64,000 nt of DNA from the NCBI GenBank assembly GCA_900696645.1, contig CAADGV010000007.1:321029-385028 (forward strand). Reading direction: 5' to 3'. Origin of the DNA: an uncultured Chlorobiota bacterium. GTDB lineage: Bacteria; Bacteroidota; Ignavibacteria; UBA10030; UBA6906. A model generated the notes under the pieces. It was given only the letters and a program-made list of their open reading frames with translations. It was not told the origin of the DNA and searched no databases. Positions 16,895 to 24,583 of this stretch are shown piece by piece. Every line of letters begins with the position of its first letter. Positions within the stretch are counted from its first letter, which is position 1. The position numbers were made by a program, and so were the translations under genes.

Positions 16895-17269
16895 CTATGG
16901 GTTCGGGATTTTGAGATGTTGACCTACTTTGATCAGATCGGGATTTGTCAGGACATCTTTGTTGATGTTGAAGATATCCATGTACTTGTTCGGGCTTCCG
17001 AGATGCTGCTTTGCAATCTTCGACAACGTATCGCCTGATTGTACAGTGTACACGCCGTATAAATCCGTTTTCTCTACGCGGATATCGGCGGCCATTTCGC
17101 TTTCCCATCCCGGGATGGTCTTGATTTTGTCCCAGACCAGGTTCTTTTCCAACTGATACGACGCGGTACCTTTGATTTTCAACTTTCCTGCATCTTCAGC
17201 CACGGAGTCCATACGAACACCGAGCTTGGACGCAAGATCAAGAACAGATTGATATTTTGATTGTAACAC
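16895..17269 (-). CDS. BON-LysM protein, Kbp (YgaU)-like
   Basis: 124 residues, no signal peptide. Residues 1-65 resemble a BON domain (LKIKGTASYQLEKNLVWDKI). Residues 70-124 are a LysM module (YTVQSGDTLSKIAKQHLG, NINKDVLTNPDLIKVGQHLKIP). This order and size match E. coli Kbp/YgaU, a cytoplasmic potassium-binding protein. MscL lies just upstream on the same strand (40 nt gap), which fits a small osmotic-response group. A wall-binding role is less likely without an export signal. Confidence 0.8.
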   Translation of the reverse strand: MLQSKYQSVLDLASKLGVRMDSVAEDAGKLKIKGTASYQLEKNLVWDKIKTIPGWESEMAADIRVEKTDLYGVYTVQSGDTLSKIAKQHLGSPNKYMDIFNINKDVLTNPDLIKVGQHLKIPNP

Positions 17270-17308
17270 GGGGCTACCTTTCGATTGATGTTAGGGGATT
17301 GTTACGGC

Positions 17309-17722
17309 CTACTTGGCGCGAAGCGCATCCCGAATTTCGGTAAGGAGTACCTCTTCCTTGGTCGGCCCGGGCGGCGGAGCGGCTGCTTCCTTCTTCTTGA
17401 GAGTGTTCACTCCTTTGACGATAAGGAACATTACAAACGCCACGACGATAAAGTCCAGTGTAAAAGTAAGGAAGCTGCCAATGCTTAGTGCAACCTCCGG
17501 TTTCACGACTGTACCTGAAGCATCCAACTCGGCGGCGCGTATGGCAATTTTCCATTTGCTGAAATCAACGCCGGCTGTGATGAGTCCGATAATCGGGGCT
17601 ACAATACCTTCCGTAAATGAAGACACAACTTTGCCGAACGCTCCGCCCATGACAAAAGCGACCGCGATATCAACAAGGTTGCCTCGCATTGCAAAGGACT
17701 TGAATTCCGACAACATTGACAT
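17309..17722 (-). CDS. mscL: Large-conductance mechanosensitive channel MscL
   Basis: 137 residues from the ATG at 17722, which has AAGGAA 8 nt upstream; the open frame continues further but that part is not MscL-like. The N-terminus (SEFKSFAMRGNLVDIAVAFVMGGAFGKVVSSF) and the second membrane helix (FLTFTLDFIVVAFVMFLIVKGVN) are diagnostic. The C-terminal helix (EEVLLTEIRDALRAK) is present. The channel opens on membrane tension to release solutes on hypo-osmotic shock. Confidence 0.96.
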   Translation of the reverse strand: MSMLSEFKSFAMRGNLVDIAVAFVMGGAFGKVVSSFTEGIVAPIIGLITAGVDFSKWKIAIRAAELDASGTVVKPEVALSIGSFLTFTLDFIVVAFVMFLIVKGVNTLKKKEAAAPPPGPTKEEVLLTEIRDALRAK

Positions 17723-17783
17723 GAGCAAATTCCTTCCAAGAGTTTGGGTTATTGTAAGTGAAAACTGAAGTAGATCGTCCTCC

Positions 17784-17822
17784 AAAAACTACTGTGCCTC
17801 CATCGTTGGATGGAGGCACAGT
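17784..17822 (-). terminator. Rho-independent terminator after the OmpA/TSP3 gene
   Basis: A perfect 14-bp stem (17791-17804 with 17809-17822) and a GTTG/CAAC tetraloop, followed on the minus strand by AGTTTTTGG. It starts 12 nt after the stop of the OmpA/TSP3 gene and so separates it from mscL. Confidence 0.88.
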
Positions 17823-17833
17823 CCGAAGAGTTC

Positions 17834-19336
17834 TTACTTCACTCTGAAGAACTCAATACGGCGGTTCTTCTGACGGCCATCGGCTGTTTTGTTGTCGCCG
17901 ATCGGATTCGTATCGCCGTATCCCTTTGAGGCGACGCGATCTGCCGGAATACCCTTCTTCACAAGCCATGCCTTCACTGCATCTGCACGACGCTGTGACA
18001 GTCTCATATTGCTGGCCGGGTTTCCAACATTGTCGGTATACCCGCGGATCTCAACCTGAACGTCTTTGTTCTGATCGAGGGTGTTGAATGCCTGCTCAAG
18101 AATTTCCTCGGAAGCAGGTTCAATATCCCATTTCCCTGTCTTGAAGACGATTCCTTCGAGAACGATCGCCTTGCCTACCTCAACTTTGATTTCCTTCTTC
18201 TTCGGGACATCGTCCGTCGGATCGAGAGGATTGGTCTTGTTGGCAATTTCCTGACCGTCGTTTACGGAGCCACCATCAGTGTCTGCCTTCAGCGGGTCGG
18301 TCTTGTACTTCAACACTTCGTCACCGTCGCTCAGGCCGTCGCCGTCGGTATCGGCCTTCAGCGGGTCGGTCTTGTACTTCAACACTTCGTCACCATCGCT
18401 CAGGCCATCGCCGTCGGTGTCGGCCTTCAATGGATCGGTTTTGTGCTTGTATACTTCATCGCCATCACTCAGGCCATCGCCATCGGTGTCGGCCTTCAGC
18501 GGGTCGGTCTTGTACTTCAGTACCTCGTCGCCATCGCTCAGGCCGTCGCCATCGGTGTCTGCCAGCAACGGATTGGTTCTGTACTTGTGTACTTCATCTC
18601 CATCGCTCAAACCATCGCCGTCGGAGTCAGGATTCTTCTTGTCCGTGCCGAGTTGTTTTTCCTCGCGATTGGTAAGTCCGTCGCCGTCGGGATCCGCACT
18701 GCCGCTTTCACCTGCGACTGTCAGACCGATGAGGAAGTTCCAGTACGCATCTTTTCCGGTTGCATTGGCTTGCGATGCCGAGGTGATGGTATTGAGGTTA
18801 TCATTGAATGCATAGTTGAAGCCACCGCTCATTTCAAATGCGGTGTTGTCATCGAGTCGGATTTGTATGCCGATTCCGGCAGGCGCATATCCGAGCCAGC
18901 CTTTCTTCTTAACGGAAGGATCGGTATTTCCCGGAGTTTCTTCCATATCGTAGTGAATTACACCTGCGCCAGCATAGATGAAGGGATTCCAGTTTGTAAA
19001 TGAAAATGGACTAAGGAGGAGACGGAAATCTATCGGTACGATCTGGGCGATGGCGTTAGAACCATCCTGATTGCCTTCAAATTTGCCGACACGATTTGAA
19101 CCGGCCATCCGGCCAAGTCCGACACCAAGTTCTCCCTGCACGACATCAGCGAATCCGTACCGCAGGAAAGCGCGGGCCAAAAAGCGGCTTTCTTTGTCAA
19201 CGAGGTCATCGGTTTGCCCGAAGACGCCGCCGAAACCGATTCCCCCGCCCAAGCCGACGTCTTTGAACTGCGCGCTGGTTGGGACTACGAGCGCAAACAG
19301 AAGCGCCAAGATGCACAAAGCAGTGAAGTGCTTCAT
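17834..19336 (-). CDS. OmpA-family outer-membrane protein with TSP3-type calcium-binding repeats
   Basis: 500 residues. Signal peptide (1-22), an eight-strand-like barrel (about 25-215), then a run of thrombospondin type-3 repeats with the core DTDGDGLSDGDEV, five of them exact 23-residue units. A C-terminal OmpA domain follows (RGYTDNVGNPASN, LSQRRADAVKAWLVKKGI, ending NRRIEFFRVK). The barrel should sit in the outer membrane, the Asp-rich repeats bind calcium, and the OmpA domain binds peptidoglycan. It ends at a strong terminator. It is a likely abundant structural porin-like protein. Confidence 0.93.
   Translation of the reverse strand: MKHFTALCILALLFALVVPTSAQFKDVGLGGGIGFGGVFGQTDDLVDKESRFLARAFLRYGFADVVQGELGVGLGRMAGSNRVGKFEGNQDGSNAIAQIVPIDFRLLLSPFSFTNWNPFIYAGAGVIHYDMEETPGNTDPSVKKKGWLGYAPAGIGIQIRLDDNTAFEMSGGFNYAFNDNLNTITSASQANATGKDAYWNFLIGLTVAGESGSADPDGDGLTNREEKQLGTDKKNPDSDGDGLSDGDEVHKYRTNPLLADTDGDGLSDGDEVLKYKTDPLKADTDGDGLSDGDEVYKHKTDPLKADTDGDGLSDGDEVLKYKTDPLKADTDGDGLSDGDEVLKYKTDPLKADTDGGSVNDGQEIANKTNPLDPTDDVPKKKEIKVEVGKAIVLEGIVFKTGKWDIEPASEEILEQAFNTLDQNKDVQVEIRGYTDNVGNPASNMRLSQRRADAVKAWLVKKGIPADRVASKGYGDTNPIGDNKTADGRQKNRRIEFFRVK
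18279..18623 (-). repeat. Five tandem 69-bp repeats encoding TSP3 units
   Basis: Five contiguous 69-bp copies (18279, 18348, 18417, 18486 and 18555 onward), each coding for 23 residues with DTDGDGLSDGDEV. The copies differ by scattered, mostly silent substitutions; the outermost ones diverge most. The match at DNA level suggests recent expansion or gene conversion, and the array could vary in copy number between strains. Confidence 0.93.
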
Positions 19337-19395
19337 CGTTCGTTCCTTTATTTGTGAGTGTATATGATGGTTATGGATGTTATGCGTGTTGAGAA

Positions 19396-19420
19396 CAAAA
19401 GACTGAATGGTGATTCAGTC
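19396..19420 (-). terminator. Terminator overlapping the STAS gene stop
   Basis: Stem GACTGAAT (19401-19408) with ATTCAGTC (19413-19420) and a 4-nt loop, followed on the minus strand by TTTTGTTC. The 5' arm contains the STAS gene stop codon. It separates that gene from the OmpA/TSP3 gene downstream. Confidence 0.75.
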
Positions 19421-19714
19421 TAACACGTTTCTTCTGAGACCAGTTGTTTGCAGCATATTGCGAACAAGAGAACTGCAATTCAACAGATACATTCTTTCAG
19501 TAATATGCTGTCGAAGAACATTCACAGCTCTCGGATCAAGAAAGCCTACCGACGAAAAATCAAGCACCAGTTCAGTTGTTGATGATTTGCTGAGTTCTGC
19601 CATCAGATCCGACCACGGCTCGATATCAGCCTCTTTGACCATACCCTCAATCTTGACGATCTTGGTCGTTGGACTCGAGTAGACGCTCTTGGCTCTAAAC
19701 ATTGGGGTCTGCAT
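19415..19714 (-). CDS. Small STAS-like protein (anti-sigma-antagonist type)
   Basis: 99 residues from the ATG at 19714; the open frame extends upstream through a structured non-coding stretch, which is unlikely to be translated. The core (KIVKIEGMVKEADIEPW, then ELVLDFSSVGFLDPRAVNVLRQH) fits a STAS fold. The position where SpoIIAA-type proteins carry a phosphorylatable Ser is occupied by D-P-R, so a partner switch by phosphorylation is doubtful. It lies 158 nt after the sigma-54 activator on the same strand and may be the last member of the GTPase cluster. Upstream purines (AGAAGAAA) make a weak ribosome-binding site. Confidence 0.6.
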   Translation of the reverse strand: MQTPMFRAKSVYSSPTTKIVKIEGMVKEADIEPWSDLMAELSKSSTTELVLDFSSVGFLDPRAVNVLRQHITERMYLLNCSSLVRNMLQTTGLRRNVLD

Positions 19715-19736
19715 TTTTCTTCTATACCCCCACATC

Positions 19737-19842
19737 CATGCCAAGTCTAAATTGCCATGAGTTTCGCGACAATTTAGCAAAAAAGAGCCCAAATGCAAAA
19801 TTTTATGGCCGAGAGCCCTGCAAGCATTTGGACTTGGCCATG
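19737..19842 (-). promoter_or_regulatory. Predicted three-way-junction RNA element before the STAS gene
   Basis: Three nested inverted repeats fold together. The outer stem pairs 19737-19747 with 19831-19842 (11 bp, one bulged base). Hairpin A pairs CTAAATTG (19747-19754) with CAATTTAG (19770-19777). Hairpin B pairs CCAAATGC (19789-19796) with GCATTTGG (19824-19831). AGAGCCC (plus-strand reading) occurs twice, at 19784-19790 and 19812-19818. The element fills most of the gap between the sigma-54 activator and the STAS gene and ends 22 nt before the STAS ATG. No riboswitch class known to me matches. A small mobile element with terminal inverted repeats is an alternative. Confidence 0.55.
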
Positions 19843-19872
19843 TAATACCACGACGCCGTGATATTGCGTGGG

Positions 19873-21627
19873 TCAAATAAACCCGGCTCCTCTTCGTTGA
19901 ATTCCGAGTTTTTTCATTCTACTCCTCAGCGTAGAGGCGTTCATTTTCAAGCGTATGGCTGCGCCATTCTTTCCTTCAATTACGCCATCGGATTCACGGA
20001 GAACCTGCAGGATGTGCTCACGTTCGACATCTTCAAGCGCTGAAGGCTTTCGACCGATGCCTTTCAGTCCGAACTCGCTCAAGTCGATATCGTGCAACTG
20101 TCCTCCCTCACACAAAATGATTGCCCGTTCGAGCGTGGCTGCGAGTTCCCGCACATTGCCGGGCCAATCGTATTGGATCATCCTTTCGAGCGTATCCGGA
20201 TGAAGACCCTCAATACGTTTGTGCATACGTAGCGAGAATTTCCGTATGAAATAGTCCGCAAGGAATGGTATGTCATCCCTGCGCTCACGCAGCGGGGGAA
20301 TACGTAACGGAAAAACTCTAAGTCGGAAATAGAGGTCGCTGCGAAAGGCGCCCAGTTGTACCTGCTCTTCGAGGTTGCGGTTTGATGCGGCCACGACGCG
20401 AACATTTGTTCGTATTGATTCCGTTCCTCCTACTCGTTCAAACTCTCTTTCCTGCAGAACCCTGAGAAGCTTGACTTGCGTCTCAAGAGGAAGCTCGCCA
20501 ATTTCATCGAGAAAGATCGTCCCTTCGTTTGCGAATTCGAACCGACCTACTTTTCGGGCGAAGGCCCCTGTGAATGCTCCCTTTTCATGACCGAACAACT
20601 CGCTTTCCACCAATCCGGCGGGCAAGGCGGCACAATTCACTTTGACGAGGACGTTCTTTTTTCTGCTGCTCAAATTATGGATTGCCCGTGCAAAAAGTTC
20701 CTTACCTGTTCCCGTTTCACCTTCAAGCAACACGGTTGAATCTGTAGCGGCCACCTTCTCGATTTGCCTGAACAACTTCTTCATCACCGGCGCTGTTCCG
20801 ATGATTTCTTCGAAGTTATGCTCAGCCTGAATTTCCTCGTTCAAATACAGATTTGTGGATCGGAGCTTGTTGATTTCCGCTTCGGCGTTTTTTCGTTCAC
20901 GCAGGTCTCTGCCGAGGAAAATCGATTCTTCAACGGGGCCTTCATGTCTCATGAAGGAACGCGAGAATGCAACCGGGATTCGGGAACCCTGTTTTGTTGT
21001 GCAGGTTAGCTCCGCGTTCGTCAGGTTGCTGTCGGAGGGCAAGAGTTCTTGTGTACCGATGATTGTCTGAATCGAACGCCCGATCAATTCCCCTTTGTGG
21101 TACCCGAACAGATCTGTTGCGGCCCTGTTGACGGTTCGGATGATTCCGTCGTTAGTGGTTACGAACAATGCATCCGCCAACGAATCAATAATTCTCTCGA
21201 AGTACGTTTTTGCCGCGGTAATGCTCTGAAGCAGGAGCTTTGCTTCGTTAGATTGCTGAACGAGTTGTTGCTCGATGCGGAGTCGTTCGCTGACATCCTC
21301 CAGAAGAACGATACCGTGGAGTGTGTCTCCCGTCCGTGTCGTTTCAATTGAGAGATCAATTCCCGCCGGGGTGTCATCCATACGGCTTCTCGAAATGTTA
21401 CGTACGAGTATCGGATTTGAAGATCCTCGCAGCATACTGAGCATGTCGTTCTCAAAGCCTGCGAGTTCCGGGAACGCCAGACGGATATCCCCGCCCATTG
21501 CGACAGCGTCACGGTCGTCGGCGTATCGCGCAGCATCGGCGGAGAAGGAGGCGATTCGAAATGAATCATCGAAGCAAACGTATTCCACAGCCTTGCGGTG
21601 GAACAGGGGAAGGGTTAAGAATTCCAT
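19873..21627 (-). CDS. PAS-domain sigma-54-dependent transcriptional activator
   Basis: 584 residues, no receiver domain. N-terminal PAS-like region (about 10-115), a second PAS (about 140-245; [25 protein letters not shown]), then the AAA+ domain with Walker A GETGTGKE (303-310), sigma-54 contact loop GAFTGA (350-355) and Walker B FLDE (372-375). A Fis-type helix-turn-helix ends the protein ([23 protein letters not shown]). It should sense a signal through PAS and drive sigma-54 promoters. It begins 2 nt after the Ras-like GTPase gene, so the GTPase module may feed into it. Confidence 0.92.
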   Translation of the reverse strand: MEFLTLPLFHRKAVEYVCFDDSFRIASFSADAARYADDRDAVAMGGDIRLAFPELAGFENDMLSMLRGSSNPILVRNISRSRMDDTPAGIDLSIETTRTGDTLHGIVLLEDVSERLRIEQQLVQQSNEAKLLLQSITAAKTYFERIIDSLADALFVTTNDGIIRTVNRAATDLFGYHKGELIGRSIQTIIGTQELLPSDSNLTNAELTCTTKQGSRIPVAFSRSFMRHEGPVEESIFLGRDLRERKNAEAEINKLRSTNLYLNEEIQAEHNFEEIIGTAPVMKKLFRQIEKVAATDSTVLLEGETGTGKELFARAIHNLSSRKKNVLVKVNCAALPAGLVESELFGHEKGAFTGAFARKVGRFEFANEGTIFLDEIGELPLETQVKLLRVLQEREFERVGGTESIRTNVRVVAASNRNLEEQVQLGAFRSDLYFRLRVFPLRIPPLRERRDDIPFLADYFIRKFSLRMHKRIEGLHPDTLERMIQYDWPGNVRELAATLERAIILCEGGQLHDIDLSEFGLKGIGRKPSALEDVEREHILQVLRESDGVIEGKNGAAIRLKMNASTLRSRMKKLGIQRRGAGFI

Positions 21628-21629
21628 TG

Positions 21630-22157
21630 TCAGGGGTCAACCAATTTCCGACATAACACGCCAAACAAATGCTCAATATGCTCACCGCTCTTTGCCGAGG
21701 TTACTATCGAGTCCAAAACCCGATCATGTCCTTCAAAAGATAGTGGCGAAACGAATGACCGAGGGCCGGCCATCAGATCGGATTTATTGTACGAGACAAC
21801 AAGAAAGCCGTTTGGATTAATTCTCAGGAATGCGGTGATATGGGTCTTGATATTTGCTATTGTATCCTGCCGCGTAACATCCCCAACGACGATGGCACCG
21901 GCTGCGCCTTTCAGATACGATTCGTTTGTTGACGCGAGGAGCGTGCTTCCTTCAAGATCCCAGAGAATCACCTGAGCGCGCAGAAGCTCGCCTGTCTTGC
22001 GCGAAGTCATCTCAATGTGTTTTCGGGAAATCTTGACGCCAACGGTCGAAAGGTACTCGTCGCTGAATTGAGCGTCAACATACCGGCGAACGAGGCTTGT
22101 TTTGCCGACGGCGAAATCTCCAAGCAGGCATACTTTCTTGAAGTGCGTGTTATTCAC
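21630..22157 (-). CDS. Ras-superfamily small GTPase (Rab/Rup-like)
   Basis: 175 residues from GTG 22157, overlapping the upstream gene by 8 nt; longer starts run deeper into that gene. G1 is GDFAVGKT (13-20), a switch I Thr is at 38 (EYLSTVG), G3 is WDLEG (66-70), G4 NKSD (124-127) and G5 TSAKSG. This is a eukaryote-like small GTPase such as the MglA and Rup groups found in prokaryotes. The residue after G3 that is Gln in Ras (hydrolysis) is Ser here. Its neighbour encodes a protein with a possible roadblock-like domain, the usual regulator or partner of MglA-type GTPases. Confidence 0.85.
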   Translation of the reverse strand: MNNTHFKKVCLLGDFAVGKTSLVRRYVDAQFSDEYLSTVGVKISRKHIEMTSRKTGELLRAQVILWDLEGSTLLASTNESYLKGAAGAIVVGDVTRQDTIANIKTHITAFLRINPNGFLVVSYNKSDLMAGPRSFVSPLSFEGHDRVLDSIVTSAKSGEHIEHLFGVLCRKLVDP

Positions 22158-24060
22158 GTCGGGTGCCTCGCGGTTCAAACAGTTCAAACCGAACCGTCCG
22201 GTTCTCGGAACTTCTGGTATCGGCAGCATCAACAAATCCGCTCCCGCCCGCAGCTACAAGACGAGTACTGTCAATACCCATCGCAGTCAGCGCTTCTTTG
22301 ACGGACCGGGCACGTGACGTTGAAAGGACACTGTTGATTCTTCTCGATCCTGAACCATCCGCGTATCCGATAATTCTGAGATGGTGTTGCGGATACTGTT
22401 CCATGATACTTTTGATTACTTCTAACTTCGTTCGTTCGGCGTCGGGCAACGAAGCGTCACCGAGATCAAAATATACTTTAGTTGCCAGCTCTCTTGGGGC
22501 TGGCGGGGTCAATTTGTGAATAATCCGATTGACGCCGGGAAGTTGTTCAAACGTTCCCGCAATGCGATGAACGAGAGATTGATCGGTGGCGGTACCGGTG
22601 ATCGTCAATGTGCCGTCTTCATCGAATGTGGTAAGAATATCCACTCCCTCAATCGCATTCAGCGCCGCGGCAATGCGTTGCGCTTCCGAAGCGGTTACTG
22701 TTAGGAACGAAGGGCTTGCGCCAACAGCAAGTTGATCGTTAATGACAGCCGAAGGTATAACGTCTTTTGTTGCTTCGAGCACACGGATACGAAGTAACTC
22801 ATTGGGGACTGTTCCCCGCAAAGCAATGTTGTCGCCCTCCGCAGTGACGCTGATCTGACGCTCAACAATACCCCCGGCCGCAACAATGCGCGATGAAACG
22901 TTCTGCTCGGTTTCTCTGTTGTTCCGTTCCTTGTACCAATACCAGACGAAGGGAGTTGCAACCAGGATGGAGAGAATCACGCCGAAGGCGAATAGAAGCT
23001 TTGCAACGGAGGGGCTCTTCCTTTTCGGTTCGGCCTGCTCGATCAACCCCCGGATTGTTTGCTGAACGTAAGCCGGAACAGATGCCGGATGTCCATCATA
23101 CTGCGCAATCACCTTGTCGTGTTCTGATACAATCTGCTCAAGTGCATGTCGCATCTGCGAAACAAATGTCTGTTGAAGCGGGCCCTCAGTCACCACTGCG
23201 AGATAGCAGTGTCCGGCAACCTCAAGCATGATATGCGATGTGCCGTACTCGATTGTGTCGAGTTCCGAAACCGTTCCTGAACGGGCAATCCACTCATTCA
23301 CGAAACTCCGTATGGCTGTCAACATGCCCGACACCATCTCTGAATCAATACGATGTGCGAGCGGATTATGCGCTTCAGCAATCAACAAGCCGGAGTCTTT
23401 GTGAATAAGAAACACCGCATTCACGCGAAAGGGGAGCGATTCCTGCAAAAGTAGTTCGGCTTCTGAAACCCCGGAAAGTCTTGACTTCACCTTCCGAATG
23501 AGACCCCTGAAGGAAAAAGTCTGTTCGACTTTCCTGTTCACGTTGTCCGCCAGTTGTTTCAGCGCCTCGGACATGTATTTCGCAATTGTTGATCCTATGA
23601 TCGGGTAGAGAGCATCGACCATGGAATCCCGCTGTGCACGGACCTGCTCGCGGATTGCCGCGCCCATAAGCGGACTAAGATCTTCCGCAACCTCTTCGGG
23701 GAACCTTTCGTGTTGTTCCCGCAACGCCTTTGCTACCGAAGGGGCCAGCGCGAACACAACGGCCCGCTTGTCTTGCTGCGTTCGTTCATGAAAGGTCTTG
23801 TCAATAATGGGGGCAAGCGCTACAGCAATTTCCTGGGCGGCTGATTCTGTTTTCGTCCTCAAGACATCTGAAATGATGGGAACCAGCAGAGCCTTCAACT
23901 CGGCGGGAGAATGGATCTCGTCATGCAGGCGATGCACAATTGAACGCAGATCGTCGACGGCGGCGCTGGTGGGTGCAGTAATCAAATCACGTAACTGCCC
24001 CAGGGCATCAGGCGTGCGCTGTTCGGCGATGGAAGCGGACGTGAGTAGGGGATCAGGCAT
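22150..24060 (-). CDS. Helical-repeat / roadblock-like / TM / BON / OmpA envelope-spanning protein
   Basis: 636 residues with an unusual layout. Residues 58-172 are five tandem 23-residue helical repeats, each with Pro at the same place (61, 84, 107, 130, 153). Residues about 205-305 (FRVNAVFLIHKDSGLLIAEA onward) resemble a roadblock/longin fold. One transmembrane helix spans about 352-376. Two BON-like domains follow (about 388-450 and 455-518), then an OmpA domain (525-630; IIGYADGSGSRRINSVLSTSRARSV, NRTVRFELF). The likely topology is repeats and roadblock in the cytoplasm with BON and OmpA domains in the periplasm, reaching the wall. It sits in a cluster with a coiled-coil protein and a Ras-like GTPase that could dock on the cytoplasmic part. 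Confidence 0.78.
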   Translation of the reverse strand: MPDPLLTSASIAEQRTPDALGQLRDLITAPTSAAVDDLRSIVHRLHDEIHSPAELKALLVPIISDVLRTKTESAAQEIAVALAPIIDKTFHERTQQDKRAVVFALAPSVAKALREQHERFPEEVAEDLSPLMGAAIREQVRAQRDSMVDALYPIIGSTIAKYMSEALKQLADNVNRKVEQTFSFRGLIRKVKSRLSGVSEAELLLQESLPFRVNAVFLIHKDSGLLIAEAHNPLAHRIDSEMVSGMLTAIRSFVNEWIARSGTVSELDTIEYGTSHIMLEVAGHCYLAVVTEGPLQQTFVSQMRHALEQIVSEHDKVIAQYDGHPASVPAYVQQTIRGLIEQAEPKRKSPSVAKLLFAFGVILSILVATPFVWYWYKERNNRETEQNVSSRIVAAGGIVERQISVTAEGDNIALRGTVPNELLRIRVLEATKDVIPSAVINDQLAVGASPSFLTVTASEAQRIAAALNAIEGVDILTTFDEDGTLTITGTATDQSLVHRIAGTFEQLPGVNRIIHKLTPPAPRELATKVYFDLGDASLPDAERTKLEVIKSIMEQYPQHHLRIIGYADGSGSRRINSVLSTSRARSVKEALTAMGIDSTRLVAAGGSGFVDAADTRSSENRTVRFELFEPRGTRRE

Positions 24061-24073
24061 CGACGACAGAGCC

Positions 24074-24517
24074 CTACGTTTTTTGTTGTTGAATGTGTGC
24101 CGCGAGAGTATTCAGCAAGTCTCCCAACTCCTTTCGCGAGACCTTATCTGACGACAATTCGTTCGCCGTCGTTTTCAGCATCTGTTCAATCGAAGATGAC
24201 TTTTCTGACGCAGTATGAAGTGTGGCAGTAATAGCTTTATCAAGTCGTTCCGCCGTCGCAACAATCTCCTTGTTCAAAGAGGCGTTATCGTGTAACGTAC
24301 TTTCCTTGAGTGATGTTAACTTCTTGTCCAGCGAGTCAATGCCGGATCGCAGTTCGTCGACATGACGCGCAACGAGTGAGTTCAGCTCGTGCAACTCGGA
24401 CTGAAGCTGTTCCAGCTTGCTTTCGAGCTCACGCTTCTGGGGGCCAAAGATAATGTCCCGAATCTGATCAAGATGTTCGGGCGAATTCTCCGGCTGTCCA
24501 TTTGGATTTTTGGGCAT
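24074..24517 (-). CDS. Coiled-coil protein of the GTPase cluster
   Basis: 147 residues, not recognised. Almost the whole length is helical with heptads (ELESKLEQLQSELHELNSLV, DELRSGIDSLDKKLTSL), with a Pro/Asn-rich start and no signal peptide or membrane segment. It lies 13 nt before the OmpA/roadblock protein gene and appears to open the cluster. It could be an adaptor between the membrane protein and the GTPase, but this is inference from position only. Confidence 0.6.
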   Translation of the reverse strand: MPKNPNGQPENSPEHLDQIRDIIFGPQKRELESKLEQLQSELHELNSLVARHVDELRSGIDSLDKKLTSLKESTLHDNASLNKEIVATAERLDKAITATLHTASEKSSSIEQMLKTTANELSSDKVSRKELGDLLNTLAAHIQQQKT

Positions 24518-24583
24518 ATGATTTTTCCTTACCGAGTGTGGATGTCGGTGGTTGTGTATGCGTGTTGTGAGCTATCAGTTGAG

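Noticed and set aside
18279..18623. Regular repeats that might suggest a CRISPR array
   Set aside because: The 69-bp units are contiguous, in frame and coding, with no unique spacers.
18279..18815. Long plus-strand open frame with Ser/Pro-rich repeats opposite the OmpA/TSP3 gene
   Set aside because: It is the antisense shadow of the TSP3 repeats; it has no homology signal or ribosome-binding site.
19715..19745. Sigma-54 promoter (TTGGCAT...TGTGGGG on the minus strand) before the STAS gene
   Set aside because: The -24-like GG is present but the required GC at -12 is missing at the right spacing.
19737..19842. Hammerhead ribozyme, c-di-GMP or purine riboswitch as explanation of the three-way junction
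   Set aside because: The CUGAUGA/GAAA core of hammerheads and the conserved loops of those riboswitch classes are absent on both strands.
19715..19876. N-terminal extension of the STAS protein (about 54 residues) through the structured region
   Set aside because: The frame is open but the extension has no domain-like character and its codons coincide with the RNA stems; ATG 19714 starts the STAS core.
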